Made by a program: the position numbers and the translations under genes
In this document: positions 18,269 to 27,171 of the stretch, one piece after another
How positions within the stretch are numbered: the first letter of the stretch is position 1
How the letters are laid out: the number at the start of each line of letters is the position of its first letter
Source: Halomonas sp. TD01
Lineage (GTDB): Bacteria; Pseudomonadota; Gammaproteobacteria; Pseudomonadales; Halomonadaceae
Assembly: GCF_923868895.1 (NCBI RefSeq)
Contig: NZ_OV350343.1
Location: 3,906,001 to 3,970,000 of the forward strand
DNA: 64,000 nucleotides
Direction: 5' to 3'
The notes under the pieces: model-generated
The model's database searches: none
What the model saw: only the letters and a program-made list of their open reading frames with translations
What the model was told of the DNA's origin: nothing

Positions 18269-19759
18269 ATGGCTATAGGTGTTTGGATCAGTCTCATTGC
18301 GTACTTTGCGCTCATGGTCGGCATTGGTATTTATGCGATGCGCAAATCTACCTCTTCATCCGAAGATTACATGCTGGGTGGCCGTACCCTCAGCCCGAAA
18401 GTGGCAGCCCTATCGGCGGGTGCTTCGGATATGAGCGGATGGTTGCTGCTAGGTTTACCCGGCGCAATGTTTGTATCTGGCTTGGGGTCAGCCTGGATCG
18501 GCATTGGCTTGCTTGTAGGGGCGTTATTCAACTGGATTCTGGTTGCTCCGCGCCTGCGTGAACAGACCGTTCACTATGGCAATGCGATTACCATTCCGGC
18601 TTTCCTGGCAAACCGCTTCCCAACGCGGTCAATGTCACTGCGGACAGTCTCCGCTATTGTCATCGTGATCTTTTTTGCGGTCTACACGGCATCAGGCTTA
18701 GTGGCTGGCGGTAAGTTGTTTGAAAGTGCGTTTTCCGGCATTTACAACTTCGGCGACATGAGCAACTACGCCATGGGTGTCATGATCACCCTGGGCGTGG
18801 TGCTTATTTACACTGTTGTTGGCGGTTTCCTGGCTGTGAGCATGACCGATTTCGTGCAAGGCTGCATCATGATGCTGGCACTGGTGATCATGCCAGCGGT
18901 GGTACTCTTTGGTGAAGGTGGCGGCGGCTTTTCCCAAGCCTCACAGACGCTGAATGAGGTCGACCCTACCCTGCTATCCTGGACATCGGGGCTAACCTTT
19001 ATCGGGTGGCTTTCTGCGGTTACCTGGGGTCTGGGTTATTTCGGACAGCCGCACATTATCGTGCGCTTCATGGCTATTCGGACGCTCAAGGATGTACCTA
19101 TTGCCCGCAACATTGGTATGGGCTGGATGCTTATCTCCCTGATTGGTGCCGTTTCTCTGGGTATCTTTGGTCGGGCCTATGCAATCCGCAATGGCCTAGA
19201 TGTCCAGGACCCGGAAACAATATTTATTATCCTGGCGAATCTGCTGTTCCATCCGTTGATTACCGGCTTCCTCTACGCGGCGCTACTGGCTGCGGTTATG
19301 AGTACCGTTTCCAGCCAGCTTCTAGTGGCATCTTCATCACTGACTGAAGATTTCTATCGTCTGTTCCTACACAAAAACGCAACTGAGGTGCAGTGTGTCG
19401 CCGTAGGCCGTGTCTGCGTGGTCCTGGTGGGCATTGTGGCCGCTGTCATTGCATCTGACGAAAATTCTCAGGTACTGGGGCTGGTCAGTAATGCTTGGGC
19501 AGGCTTCGGTGCGGCGTTTGGGCCGTTGATCATTCTGTCGCTAATGTGGCCACGTACGAATGGCAATGGTGCGATCGCAGGCATGGTGGTAGGTGCTCTT
19601 ACCGTTATGATCTGGATCTCACTGGGCTGGAACGGTGAGTTCATGGGTGGCCCTGGTGTGTACGAGATCATTCCTGGCTTCATCGCGTCCTTCATTGCCA
19701 TCCTAGTGGTGAGCAACATGACTACCGATTCTGGTGAATATCAGCATATTGATCGCTAG
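18269..19759 (+). CDS. putP: sodium/proline symporter, second copy
   Basis: A 496-residue PutP almost the same as the copy at 12801, differing mainly by conservative changes in the first 20 residues, around residues 280 and 310, and near 370-390. The similarity extends about 45 bases upstream of the ATG into the leader (CGCNNAACCTGTCGG...GTCCGNCCT) and stops after the stop codon. Many third-position differences show the copies have been separate for some time or came from related strains. A strong terminator follows, so this gene closes the proline island. Confidence 0.95.
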   Translation: MAIGVWISLIAYFALMVGIGIYAMRKSTSSSEDYMLGGRTLSPKVAALSAGASDMSGWLLLGLPGAMFVSGLGSAWIGIGLLVGALFNWILVAPRLREQTVHYGNAITIPAFLANRFPTRSMSLRTVSAIVIVIFFAVYTASGLVAGGKLFESAFSGIYNFGDMSNYAMGVMITLGVVLIYTVVGGFLAVSMTDFVQGCIMMLALVIMPAVVLFGEGGGGFSQASQTLNEVDPTLLSWTSGLTFIGWLSAVTWGLGYFGQPHIIVRFMAIRTLKDVPIARNIGMGWMLISLIGAVSLGIFGRAYAIRNGLDVQDPETIFIILANLLFHPLITGFLYAALLAAVMSTVSSQLLVASSSLTEDFYRLFLHKNATEVQCVAVGRVCVVLVGIVAAVIASDENSQVLGLVSNAWAGFGAAFGPLIILSLMWPRTNGNGAIAGMVVGALTVMIWISLGWNGEFMGGPGVYEIIPGFIASFIAILVVSNMTTDSGEYQHIDR

Positions 19760-19826
19760 ACGAGCGTCAATCTCGCACTCAACATGAATGCGTGAATTGA
19801 ACTAGTCAAAGAATCAGTTGATCATT

Positions 19827-19858
19827 AAGACCTTCCCGTTCCGCGGGAAGGTCTTTTT
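19827..19858 (+). terminator. strong terminator closing the put island
   Basis: A twelve-base perfect stem (AAGACCTTCCCG with CGGGAAGGTCTT, five-base loop) runs into five T residues. It lies 67 bases after the second putP. Confidence 0.9.
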
Positions 19859-20039
19859 CAGTTCAGATAGCCTCTTTTATAAGCCCATTAATTAACGACG
19901 GGCTCCACTCTTTGCCCCAGGTCAATAACCTACCCTCTTCTACCCGATACACTCTCTACACGGTTCGCAATCATATCGAACGACGGTTCACGTTAACCAC
20001 TCACTGTAAAGACTCACATTAATGGTCAGGAGCGATGCT

Positions 20040-20666
20040 ATGCGCCATAACTCTCTTTCAACACTGCTTGCCACTGGACTTGCAGCAGCCACATTGATGG
20101 CAAGCAGCCAAGTTCTAGCTTACGGCGCTGGTGATTTCTTCACTCGTGTAGGTGTTGCAAAAGTTGAACCGAAAAACGACAACGGTTCATTAGCTGGCGG
20201 CGCGTTCGCGGTTGATGTTCAGGATAAAACCGATTTCGCGTTTACTTTAGGCTATCGCTTTCATGACAAGATGGGCATCGAGTTATTGGCGGCCCTCCCG
20301 TTTAAGCACGACATTGCGCTGAACGGTGACAATCTCGCCTCTACCAAACACCTTCCCCCCACGCTGACGCTCCAGTACTACCCATTAGGTGGCACTGAGG
20401 CGCGCGTACAGCCTTATGTCGGCGCAGGTATTAACTACACCATTTTCTCTGATGAAGAGCTCGCTATTGGAGAGTTGGAGCTGGACGACTCTTGGGGCGC
20501 CGCTGCCCAAGTGGGTATCGATTTGCTTATTGATGAGAACTGGGCACTTAACGCAGCAGCGTGGTACATCGATATCGATACTGACGCGACCGTTAACGGT
20601 GCTGCTGCCGGCACGGTGGAGATTGATCCCATGGTGGTTATGGCAGGCTTAAGCTACCGCTTCTAA
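20040..20666 (+). CDS. OmpW family outer membrane protein
   Basis: A 208-residue precursor. A signal peptide (residues 1-27, ending ASSQVLA) is followed by the mature start YGAGDFFTRVG, which is the OmpW signature, and the protein ends in a terminal aromatic (SYRF) as beta-barrel proteins do. OmpW is an eight-strand barrel thought to pass small hydrophobic compounds and often responds to salt or oxidative stress. The ATG at 20040 has AGGAG seven bases upstream; an ATG at 20022 lacks a site. It is alone on the plus strand. Confidence 0.9.
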   Translation: MRHNSLSTLLATGLAAATLMASSQVLAYGAGDFFTRVGVAKVEPKNDNGSLAGGAFAVDVQDKTDFAFTLGYRFHDKMGIELLAALPFKHDIALNGDNLASTKHLPPTLTLQYYPLGGTEARVQPYVGAGINYTIFSDEELAIGELELDDSWGAAAQVGIDLLIDENWALNAAAWYIDIDTDATVNGAAAGTVEIDPMVVMAGLSYRF

Positions 20667-20715
20667 TACCACTCCCCCTGTGAAAACGGCTTGCAGGCCG
20701 TGTAATCACATGAAA

Positions 20716-20750
20716 AATGCCCAGTACCGCTGCTTGCGGTGCTGGGCATT
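20716..20750. terminator. bidirectional terminator between ompW and yqcC
   Basis: A fifteen-base stem (AATGCCCAGTACCGC with GCGGTGCTGGGCATT, one G-T pair, five-base loop) separates two convergent genes. The minus-strand side has a five-T run, so it serves the leftward gene best. Confidence 0.85.
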
Positions 20751-20801
20751 GTCTTTGCTGAAGCTATCATCATGCTAGGAACGGCAGGGCATTATCGTGA
20801 T

Positions 20802-21134
20802 CTAGTTATCAGAAACAAGCTGATCAATCCTTTCGACGGCTCGAACGACCAATAGCTGGTCACTAGCACGAACCTTTTCCTGCATTAGGTAAGCAGCCAC
20901 TGCCGGTGCTACATCGCACTTGGCAGGCATAGCGGCCTGGGCATCAATCAGTGCATTTAGTCGAGCGATAAAGACAAAACGAATCCACTGGGGCAGCGAC
21001 ATAGTGTCGATACAGAAGGGTTGCTGGCTATCAAATGCAGAAACCTCAGGCGTTGGCATACGCCATAAGTTAGCGGCCTTCATAGTGGCTTCAAGCTCAA
21101 GAAGCGCGGTTTGAAGCTGTTGATGGACGCTCAT
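20802..21134 (-). CDS. YqcC family protein
   Basis: A 110-residue soluble helical protein matching the YqcC (DUF446) pattern: QLQTALLELEATMKAANLW, then P...AFDSQQPFCIDTMSLPQWIRFVFIARLNALID. In many gammaproteobacteria it neighbours truC; here it does not. The function is unknown. The ATG at 21134 follows AAAGGTG; an alternative start at 21149 adds five residues without a better site. The divergent DUF3549 gene lies 285 bases away across a spacer that holds two DnaA-box matches. Confidence 0.85.
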   Translation of the reverse strand: MSVHQQLQTALLELEATMKAANLWRMPTPEVSAFDSQQPFCIDTMSLPQWIRFVFIARLNALIDAQAAMPAKCDVAPAVAAYLMQEKVRASDQLLVVRAVERIDQLVSDN

Positions 21135-21218
21135 ACACACCTTTTTCATTTAGATCAGTAAGCCACTATTATCCCAGCACAGTGGGTAAGTTGCCAACCG
21201 CCTAGCGGTATTTGTGCG

Positions 21219-21261
21219 TTATTCACAGATTCACAGAAAACCTGCAAGAGGCTGTGGATAA
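21219..21261. promoter_or_regulatory. inverted pair of DnaA-box matches
   Basis: TTATTCACA at 21219-21227 and TGTGGATAA at 21253-21261 both match the DnaA consensus TTATNCACA exactly, on opposite strands, 25 bases apart, in the spacer between divergent genes. This spacer (21135-21419) holds no convincing gene. No replication gene is near, so it is not oriC; it may regulate the flanking genes or titrate DnaA. Confidence 0.45.
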
Positions 21262-21419
21262 ACTATGGAAAGATGTCGCTACTGTTACTCTCATGCGGGT
21301 TACACCATGTTGTGCAATTTTTAACCACTTTGACAATAAAGCACGGATTAATCAGCGTTTGCGGCTGACAGTGGCACATCAGCAAGGTAGAGTGCAGGCT
21401 TGAAATGCGGAAGGATGTC

Positions 21420-22472
21420 ATGCAACCAATCCAGACACTTGATGAGTTTTTTACACGTAGCGGCGCAGACGTTTCCCTTTACCATATGGGGCGGCGGGTG
21501 ACAGCTTGCCCACGAGAAACGCTGCGTACATTCGAAAGTGGTGAAATTGCTTGGCCAGAGCCCTGGCAGCAACAGGCACGACTTGGCGTAGTATTTCGTA
21601 TGGGTGACATGCCTGAACCAGCCATTTGGTTTTTAGCGCTGCCGCTAGACGAACAGGGCATGCTCTCGCCCGCTCAGCGGGACGGTTTTATTAATCGCTT
21701 GCTCGAAACCCTTGGGCGAAATGTTGCGCAAGTGGAAAATAAACCGCTGGGACAGACAGAAACTGCAGACGTGGATCATCTAATGAAGGATAATCCGCTC
21801 GCTTTTTCGCCTGATGTTACCTTTCAGGCAATGCTTAATGCTCAAGCCACCCATGCATTAAGGCTAGCCGCTAGTCAACACCTAGAGCCTGTAGAAGCAT
21901 ATCTTAGCGGTCAGCAGACTATTGACTGGCAAGCTTTGGGATTACAGGGCATCGCTGATTACGTGGTGCGCCTTGATCTACAGACATCAGAAGCGCTAGC
22001 GCTACGTCTGCCCCACTTGCCTACTAATGTCGCTCACTCGCTGTGCTATTGCCTGGAGCATAGGCCGCTTGCAGAGCCACTGGTAAGTGCACTGCGGGCG
22101 CGAGGTGAACAGGCAGCCAGCGATGCCGATATGGAAACCCTGTGCGCCTGTGTTCGCGCCGTGGGCAGCACACCGTCAGCGAGTGTTGGTGAATGGTATT
22201 CAAGCCTATTAGATGACCCTGCTGCTTGCGGCCCAGACATTGTCGCCGCCATCGCGGGCCGCGGGTGGTTACTGTTAGAAGACGCTGATCGTTTGCCGCT
22301 TTTTCTACAGCGTTTGGCAGAAGACAAACGTACCAATTTTAATGCGGTGGTACGTGACCTTGCACTGATTCCCAGACTTCGCCTACCCGTTATGCTGACA
22401 CTACGTGACGCACCGCCAGGCTCTGCTATACAGCAGCGACTAAGTGCAATAATGTCCCAAGCTAGAAAGTAA
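21420..22472 (+). CDS. DUF3549 family protein
   Basis: A 350-residue soluble protein that matches DUF3549, a family found in Pseudomonas, Halomonas and relatives. Visible parts are the start QTLDEFFTRSGADVSLYHMGRRV, a central WFLALPLDEQG block and a long helical, HEAT-like second half (LALRLPHLPTNVAHSLCYCLEHRPLAEPLVSALR). There are no membrane segments. Function unknown. GGAAGG precedes the ATG at 21420, which I prefer over 21405. It is 90 bases from rimB on the same strand. Confidence 0.8.
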   Translation: MQPIQTLDEFFTRSGADVSLYHMGRRVTACPRETLRTFESGEIAWPEPWQQQARLGVVFRMGDMPEPAIWFLALPLDEQGMLSPAQRDGFINRLLETLGRNVAQVENKPLGQTETADVDHLMKDNPLAFSPDVTFQAMLNAQATHALRLAASQHLEPVEAYLSGQQTIDWQALGLQGIADYVVRLDLQTSEALALRLPHLPTNVAHSLCYCLEHRPLAEPLVSALRARGEQAASDADMETLCACVRAVGSTPSASVGEWYSSLLDDPAACGPDIVAAIAGRGWLLLEDADRLPLFLQRLAEDKRTNFNAVVRDLALIPRLRLPVMLTLRDAPPGSAIQQRLSAIMSQARK

Positions 22473-22562
22473 GCCCTCTTTCGTGCAACGCTTAGCGATT
22501 AATTGATTTGTTTCGCTATTTTGCTTGTTTCATTGTATGGATATATTTGCCAGGAGTAAGCC

Positions 22563-23003
22563 GTGAAGGAATTACCCTATCAGGCCAAAGCAGTCATCGG
22601 CCGCCGTGAAATGGTGACGTTACCTGAATTAGGGCTTCACCTTTGCTGCAAAGCCGATACTGGCGCGCGCACCTCTGCTTTGCATGCAGAAGAGATTGAC
22701 ACCCATGAAGATGAAGATGGGCAACTGTGGGTCAGTTTTATTACCCACAGTGGCGGCCCACAAACGCCTGCTCACCGCTATCAGCTCCATTTGCACGACA
22801 GGCGGCGCGTTACCAGTTCTAATGGGCACAGTGAGTGGCGCTATGTTATTCGCACCCCGATGCAATTGGGTGAACTTAATTTTCCGGTTGAACTAACCCT
22901 GACTGACCGTAGCAATATGCGCCACCCCATGCTGCTTGGGCGCCGCGCTATGCGGCGCTTGCTTATAGCGCCTGGAGCTGCATTTTTGCACGGCGAGCCT
23001 TAA
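22563..23003 (+). CDS. rimB: retropepsin-like aspartic protease, RimB
   Basis: A 146-residue protein of the DUF785 / ATP-dependent zinc protease family with a retropepsin fold: active-site Asp32 in KADTGARTSALHA and LLGRRAM near the end. In Pseudomonas fluorescens the homologous RimB works with RimK to control glutamate tails on ribosomal protein S6. The adjacent ATP-grasp ligase supports the same role here. The start is GTG with CCAGGAG upstream. The dimeric enzyme has one catalytic Asp per chain. Confidence 0.82.
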   Translation: MKELPYQAKAVIGRREMVTLPELGLHLCCKADTGARTSALHAEEIDTHEDEDGQLWVSFITHSGGPQTPAHRYQLHLHDRRRVTSSNGHSEWRYVIRTPMQLGELNFPVELTLTDRSNMRHPMLLGRRAMRRLLIAPGAAFLHGEP

Positions 23004-23043
23004 ACTAACTTATTAGCCACTTTTTTTGGCCCCGGAGCCCTGC

Positions 23044-23952
23044 ATGCATATTGCCCTGCTTTCGCGCAATCGCAATCTATACTCTACTCGTCGCCTTATT
23101 GAGGCCGCCGAGCAGCGTGGGCACACCGCTCGCGTGGTAGACACGCTGCGCTGCTATATGAGCATCGCCTCCCACCATCCGTCGATTCATTACAAGGGCG
23201 CTGAAATTGAGCCCTTCGATGCTGTCATCCCACGTATTGGGGCATCGGTTACATTTTATGGCTGCGCCGTACTGCGTCAATTTGAAATGATGGGCACCTA
23301 CGTCATAAACGACTCTGTTGCCATCACTCGTTCGCGGGATAAGCTGCGCTCGTTACAGCTTCTCTCTCGGAAAGGACTGGGCTTGCCAATCACGGGTTTC
23401 GCCCACTCTCCTGACGATATTCCTGACCTTATCACCATGGTCAAAGGAGCACCGTTAGTGATCAAGCTGCTGGAAGGTACACAAGGTATCGGTGTTGTAC
23501 TTGCCGAAACTAACCAAGCAGCTGAGTCGGTTATTCAAGCCTTTATGGGCATGAAGACCAATATTATGGTGCAGGAGTACATAAAAGAAGCTCGTGGTGC
23601 TGATATACGCTGCCTGGTGATTGGCGATAAAGTGGTCGCCTCCATGAAGCGTCAGGCTGCCGAAGGAGAGTTTCGCTCGAACTTGCACCGTGGTGGCACC
23701 GCCAGCGTCATTCGAATTACACCGGAAGAGCGCTCAACTGCTATTCGAGCGGCAAAAGCCATGGGGCTCCGCGTTGCAGGTGTCGACTTACTGCGCTCTA
23801 ACCATGGGCCGGTGATTATGGAGGTAAACTCATCGCCTGGGTTACAAGGTATTGAGAATGCAACCGGTAAAGATATTGCTGGTATGATCATCGAACATAT
23901 CGAAAAAAATGCCATGCCAGTGCGTAAAGCACCACCCAAGCCTAAAGGCTAA
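23044..23952 (+). CDS. rimK: RimK family alpha-L-glutamate ligase
   Basis: A 302-residue ATP-grasp ligase that adds glutamates to the end of ribosomal protein S6. Family features are seen in order: [55 protein letters not shown] (nucleotide binding), [17 protein letters not shown] and [15 protein letters not shown] (metal binding). All look intact. GGAG precedes the ATG at 23044. It follows rimB after 40 bases and is very likely co-transcribed with it. A nine-base hairpin (23980-24006) lies after the stop. Confidence 0.92.
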   Translation: MHIALLSRNRNLYSTRRLIEAAEQRGHTARVVDTLRCYMSIASHHPSIHYKGAEIEPFDAVIPRIGASVTFYGCAVLRQFEMMGTYVINDSVAITRSRDKLRSLQLLSRKGLGLPITGFAHSPDDIPDLITMVKGAPLVIKLLEGTQGIGVVLAETNQAAESVIQAFMGMKTNIMVQEYIKEARGADIRCLVIGDKVVASMKRQAAEGEFRSNLHRGGTASVIRITPEERSTAIRAAKAMGLRVAGVDLLRSNHGPVIMEVNSSPGLQGIENATGKDIAGMIIEHIEKNAMPVRKAPPKPKG

Positions 23953-23979
23953 GGCTGAATGCAAAAATAATCCGCTTTA

Positions 23980-24006
23980 GGGGTGGCAAATTAGCGCTGC
24001 CACCCC
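23980..24006 (+). terminator. hairpin after rimK
   Basis: GGGGTGGCA pairs with TGCCACCCC across a nine-base loop. No T run follows, so this may be a structured RNA end or a weak stop between rimK and the next gene. Confidence 0.4.
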
Positions 24007-24039
24007 CACAATCTGCGTCACCGAAGGAGGTAGACGCTC

Positions 24040-24486
24040 ATGTTTCTCGACAATCGCCAAGTGGCGATGGACAGCGTGCTGGAAGCGCTGGCCGATAGCA
24101 TTGATTATTTCCAGGACAATATTGAACGCCTGCGACCCACGCTGCGTGACGCACTGAAACCGCACTACACAGAGCGGTTAAAACAGATGCGTAAACTTCA
24201 AGAGTTAGCCCGTGCGCACTTAAAAATGCTGCCCCGGGATGCTGACGTAGAGCGTGACGACTTTTTATGGCTATGGAGCCGTTTAAAAAGCTTTGTGGGC
24301 AATGATAGTCAGGTATTAATCAATGAGCTGTTGGAACAAGAGCGTGTACTGATGCAGGCCCTTTCAACGCTGTTCACCCACCCCCTGCCCGATCCCATCG
24401 AGCCTGTGGTGGAAGAATGCATGCAAGGTTGCCGTAAGTTAATACGCGAATTATATAGCTTACAAAAGCGCAAAACGCACCGCTGA
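24040..24486 (+). CDS. helical protein of unknown function
   Basis: A 148-residue all-helical soluble protein with charged heptad-like stretches (DSIDYFQDNIERLRPTLRDAL, ERLKQMRKLQELARAHLKM, QVLINELLEQERVLMQAL) that could form a four-helix bundle. It has a good GAAGGAGG site. I do not recognise the family. It lies 87 bases after rimK on the same strand, so it may belong to that transcript, and it ends close to the convergent sanA. Confidence 0.7.
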   Translation: MFLDNRQVAMDSVLEALADSIDYFQDNIERLRPTLRDALKPHYTERLKQMRKLQELARAHLKMLPRDADVERDDFLWLWSRLKSFVGNDSQVLINELLEQERVLMQALSTLFTHPLPDPIEPVVEECMQGCRKLIRELYSLQKRKTHR

Positions 24487-24505
24487 TCTATCGACTACCC
24501 GCCGC

Positions 24506-25264
24506 CTACTCTTGTGGCGGCTGCACCAATCTCGCAGTGTAATAGTAAGCATCAAGGTTAAAAGATGGACGAGATGCTTCGCTAAAATTGCTATTAGCAT
24601 CTTTTAATTCGATAGGTTCTGGAGAGCCTAAAAAGTACGGCTCTCTTCCCCAGATATATAGATCACCCAAAGTAGCAACCCGCGCAACCCATTCGCGAAT
24701 TCTCAAACGCCACTCACCAGCAGCAGACTCCTCTTCCGCTACACAGCCAGTCACCTCCATTCCTAATGCGCGACCAATAAAAACCGCGCGGGGAAGATGC
24801 CAACTCTGAGTAACCAGCAACGCCTTATCTAGCTGAAAGACATCTCTGGCTCGCACAAGTGTGTCGTAAGTGCTGAATCCAGCAAAATCCATGGTGAGTT
24901 GCTCTGCTGGCACACCGCGCCGATAAAGATCACGCCACATGGCGCGAGGTTCGTTATAGGCCTGTGTGCGATTATCCCCAGAGATTAGTAGATGGCGAAC
25001 CCGCTTATCAGCAATCAGACGCGCAGAGGTACGCATACGGGCGTGAAAGTGAGGGTTTCGAAAGCCGCTGCGGGTCCAGTTAGAGGTGCCAAAGACGATC
25101 GCCACATCAGTAGGGCGACACTCGGCAAAACTGTCATCAATATAGCGCGCCGTACTGGCAACCACCCAAAAATTACCAACTATAAACAGCAATGTCGCCA
25201 GCAGCATCAATGCTCCAAGCGACATTAAAAAACGCTTTATGTAACGTAATAGCAGGCTGCGCAT
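24506..25264 (-). CDS. sanA: SanA-like envelope protein (DUF218)
   Basis: A 252-residue protein with an amino membrane anchor (residues 15-36) and a DUF218 domain: VAIVFGTS, LISGDN, MDFAGFSTYDTLVRAR and VTQSWHLPRAVFIGRALGM. In enterobacteria SanA supports vancomycin exclusion at high temperature and the envelope barrier. The extra 30 carboxyl residues (KDANSNFSEASRPSF...) are longer than in E. coli SanA. It lies 18 bases behind sufT on the same strand and may be read through from the SUF operon. A small hairpin (GCCGCC with GGCGGC, 24501-24521) overlaps its stop. Confidence 0.85.
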   Translation of the reverse strand: MRSLLLRYIKRFLMSLGALMLLATLLFIVGNFWVVASTARYIDDSFAECRPTDVAIVFGTSNWTRSGFRNPHFHARMRTSARLIADKRVRHLLISGDNRTQAYNEPRAMWRDLYRRGVPAEQLTMDFAGFSTYDTLVRARDVFQLDKALLVTQSWHLPRAVFIGRALGMEVTGCVAEEESAAGEWRLRIREWVARVATLGDLYIWGREPYFLGSPEPIELKDANSNFSEASRPSFNLDAYYYTARLVQPPQE

Positions 25265-25282
25265 CCAGCTCCCCAGCAGGGG

Positions 25283-25852
25283 TTAAAACATGCCGAGCTC
25301 AAGCTTGGCTTCGTCGCTCATCATGTCACGGCTCCAGGGCGGGCTGAAGACAATGTCAGTATGTACCTTGTTGATCTGAGGTGCGCCTAGAATTTTATTA
25401 CGCGCATCCGCTGCAATGACATCGCCCATTCCACAGCCTGGTGCTGTCAGCGTCATACGAATAGTGACCATTCGCTCGCCACTGATCAAGCGCTCAAGAC
25501 GGCAACCATAGACCAGTCCTAGATCAACAATATTAACCGGTATTTCGGGATCAAAACAGGTGCGCAACTGCTCCCAAACAAACTGCTCAATCTCTGCATC
25601 GCTGGCACTTTCGGGCAATGTTGGGCGCGGCAATGGTTCGAGCCCTAATGCATCTAAATTACGCCCTTCAATAAGGAAAAGCCGACCTTCAAAGCCAACA
25701 CTTACCGAGCTTCCCTTCGCTTGCATCACGCTGACAACGCTATCTTCGGCCAGTGTCTCCGTCTTTCCAAACGGAATTGCAATGGCGTCGACATCACGCT
25801 GAAGCGGCAGTTTTTGACCACGTTCAAGGCTGGCCACTTGCTCAATATCCAT
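25283..25852 (-). CDS. sufT: iron-sulfur assembly factor SufT
   Basis: A 189-residue protein with a SufT-specific amino part (DVDAIAIPFGKTETLAEDS, where the usual insertion precedes the MIP18 domain) and a carboxyl MIP18/DUF59 domain with DPEIPVNIVDLGLVYG and LTAPGCGMGDVIAADA, including the conserved Cys. SufT helps mature iron-sulfur proteins under high demand. The ATG at 25852 follows AAGGACAG; the frame upstream to 25891 overlaps sufS and has no site. It is the last Suf gene of the operon. Confidence 0.9.
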   Translation of the reverse strand: MDIEQVASLERGQKLPLQRDVDAIAIPFGKTETLAEDSVVSVMQAKGSSVSVGFEGRLFLIEGRNLDALGLEPLPRPTLPESASDAEIEQFVWEQLRTCFDPEIPVNIVDLGLVYGCRLERLISGERMVTIRMTLTAPGCGMGDVIAADARNKILGAPQINKVHTDIVFSPPWSRDMMSDEAKLELGMF

Positions 25853-25874
25853 AACTGTCCTTAAATGACGGCCC

Positions 25875-27140
25875 TTAACGTACCATGCCAATCACACGGT
25901 TGAGCGCCGCAACGAACGTATCTATCTCTTCCAGCGTATTATACGCCGCAAATGATGCACGACACGTGGCATCTACGCCAAAATGATGTAACAGCGGTTG
26001 CGCGCAGTGATGCCCGGTACGAATAGCTACGCCTAGCTGATCAATCAGCAGCCCGATGTCCTGAGAATGAGCACCATCGACCACAAACGACAGCACCCCG
26101 GCTTTATGCGGCGCAGTGCCGAGAATGCGCAGGCCATCTATCTGACTCACCGCTGCGGTGGCATGTTCCAGCAGTACGGCTTCCCAAGCACCGATTGCCT
26201 CTACACCAACACCCTCTAGCCACTCAATAGCGCGGCCCAGAGCAATCACCTCAGCAATGGCAGGAGTGCCAGCCTCGAATTTATGGGGAAGTTCCGCAAA
26301 GGTGGTACCGACGTCAAAAGAGACCGTTTTAATCATCTCGCCACCACCCTGCCAAGGCGGCATCGCTTCTAATAAGGCCTGCTTACCGTAAAGCACACCA
26401 ACACCAGTAGGGCCATAAATTTTATGCCCAGAGAACGCATAGAAATCAGCATCGATCTCCTGAACGTCAACCTGCTGGTGCGGTGTTGCCTGGGCGCCAT
26501 CCACCAGAATAAGCGCACCGTGCTGATGGGCAAGCGTTGCCATCTCTTTTACTGGGTTAATAGTGCCCAGCGCATTAGAGACATGATTAACCGCCACCAG
26601 TTTAGTGCGCTCGCTGAGCAGCGCGCGATACGCCGTCATATCTAGCGCCCCATTGGCCTCAACGGGAATGACCTTGATGGTAAAGCCAATTTCAGCCGCC
26701 AACAGCTGCCAAGGCACAATGTTGGAGTGGTGCTCCAGCATTGAAATTAGCACTTCATCGCCAGCAGCAAGCTGTTGGCGTCCCCAGCTTTGAACCACCA
26801 AATTAATCGCTTCAGTTGTGCCCCGCGTAAAGATAATCTGACGCGCATCTTCCGCATTGAGAAACGCCTTAACGCGATGCCGTGTGGCTTCAAACGCTGC
26901 TGTCGCTTCATCTGACAACGTGTGCAGGCCCCGGTGGATATTGGCGTTATAGCGCGAATAATAGTCGCTGAACACGTCAATAACCTGTTGGGGCGTCTGG
27001 CTTGTCGCGGCATTATCTAAATATACCAACGGCTTCCCGTGCACTTCCCGTTTTAGTATCGGGAAATCGTTGCGCAGCGCCTCGACGTTAAACGTTGTGG
27101 GTGCGAGCACGGTGGGTTTCTCAATCACGCTATGGGGCAT
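25875..27140 (-). CDS. sufS: cysteine desulfurase SufS
   Basis: A 421-residue PLP enzyme that takes sulfur from cysteine for cluster building. Group II desulfurase features are seen: LDNAATSQTPQQV, TRGTTEAINLV, the PLP Lys in SGHKIYGPTGVGVLYGK and the catalytic Cys in RTGHHCAQPLL. No sufE or sufU is visible in this operon, so its sulfur acceptor must be encoded elsewhere. AAGGAG lies before the ATG, 31 bases after the sufD stop. Confidence 0.95.
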   Translation of the reverse strand: MPHSVIEKPTVLAPTTFNVEALRNDFPILKREVHGKPLVYLDNAATSQTPQQVIDVFSDYYSRYNANIHRGLHTLSDEATAAFEATRHRVKAFLNAEDARQIIFTRGTTEAINLVVQSWGRQQLAAGDEVLISMLEHHSNIVPWQLLAAEIGFTIKVIPVEANGALDMTAYRALLSERTKLVAVNHVSNALGTINPVKEMATLAHQHGALILVDGAQATPHQQVDVQEIDADFYAFSGHKIYGPTGVGVLYGKQALLEAMPPWQGGGEMIKTVSFDVGTTFAELPHKFEAGTPAIAEVIALGRAIEWLEGVGVEAIGAWEAVLLEHATAAVSQIDGLRILGTAPHKAGVLSFVVDGAHSQDIGLLIDQLGVAIRTGHHCAQPLLHHFGVDATCRASFAAYNTLEEIDTFVAALNRVIGMVR

Positions 27141-27171
27141 CGATGACTCCTTGGCCTAATCGTTGAGTGCG

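Noticed and set aside
21212..21403. A 63-residue open frame on the plus strand.
   Set aside because: It has no ribosome-binding site, no recognisable sequence and overlaps the DnaA boxes; treated as chance.
21135..21419. Replication origin suggested by DnaA boxes.
   Set aside because: Only two boxes, no dnaA, gidA or AT-rich unwinding region.
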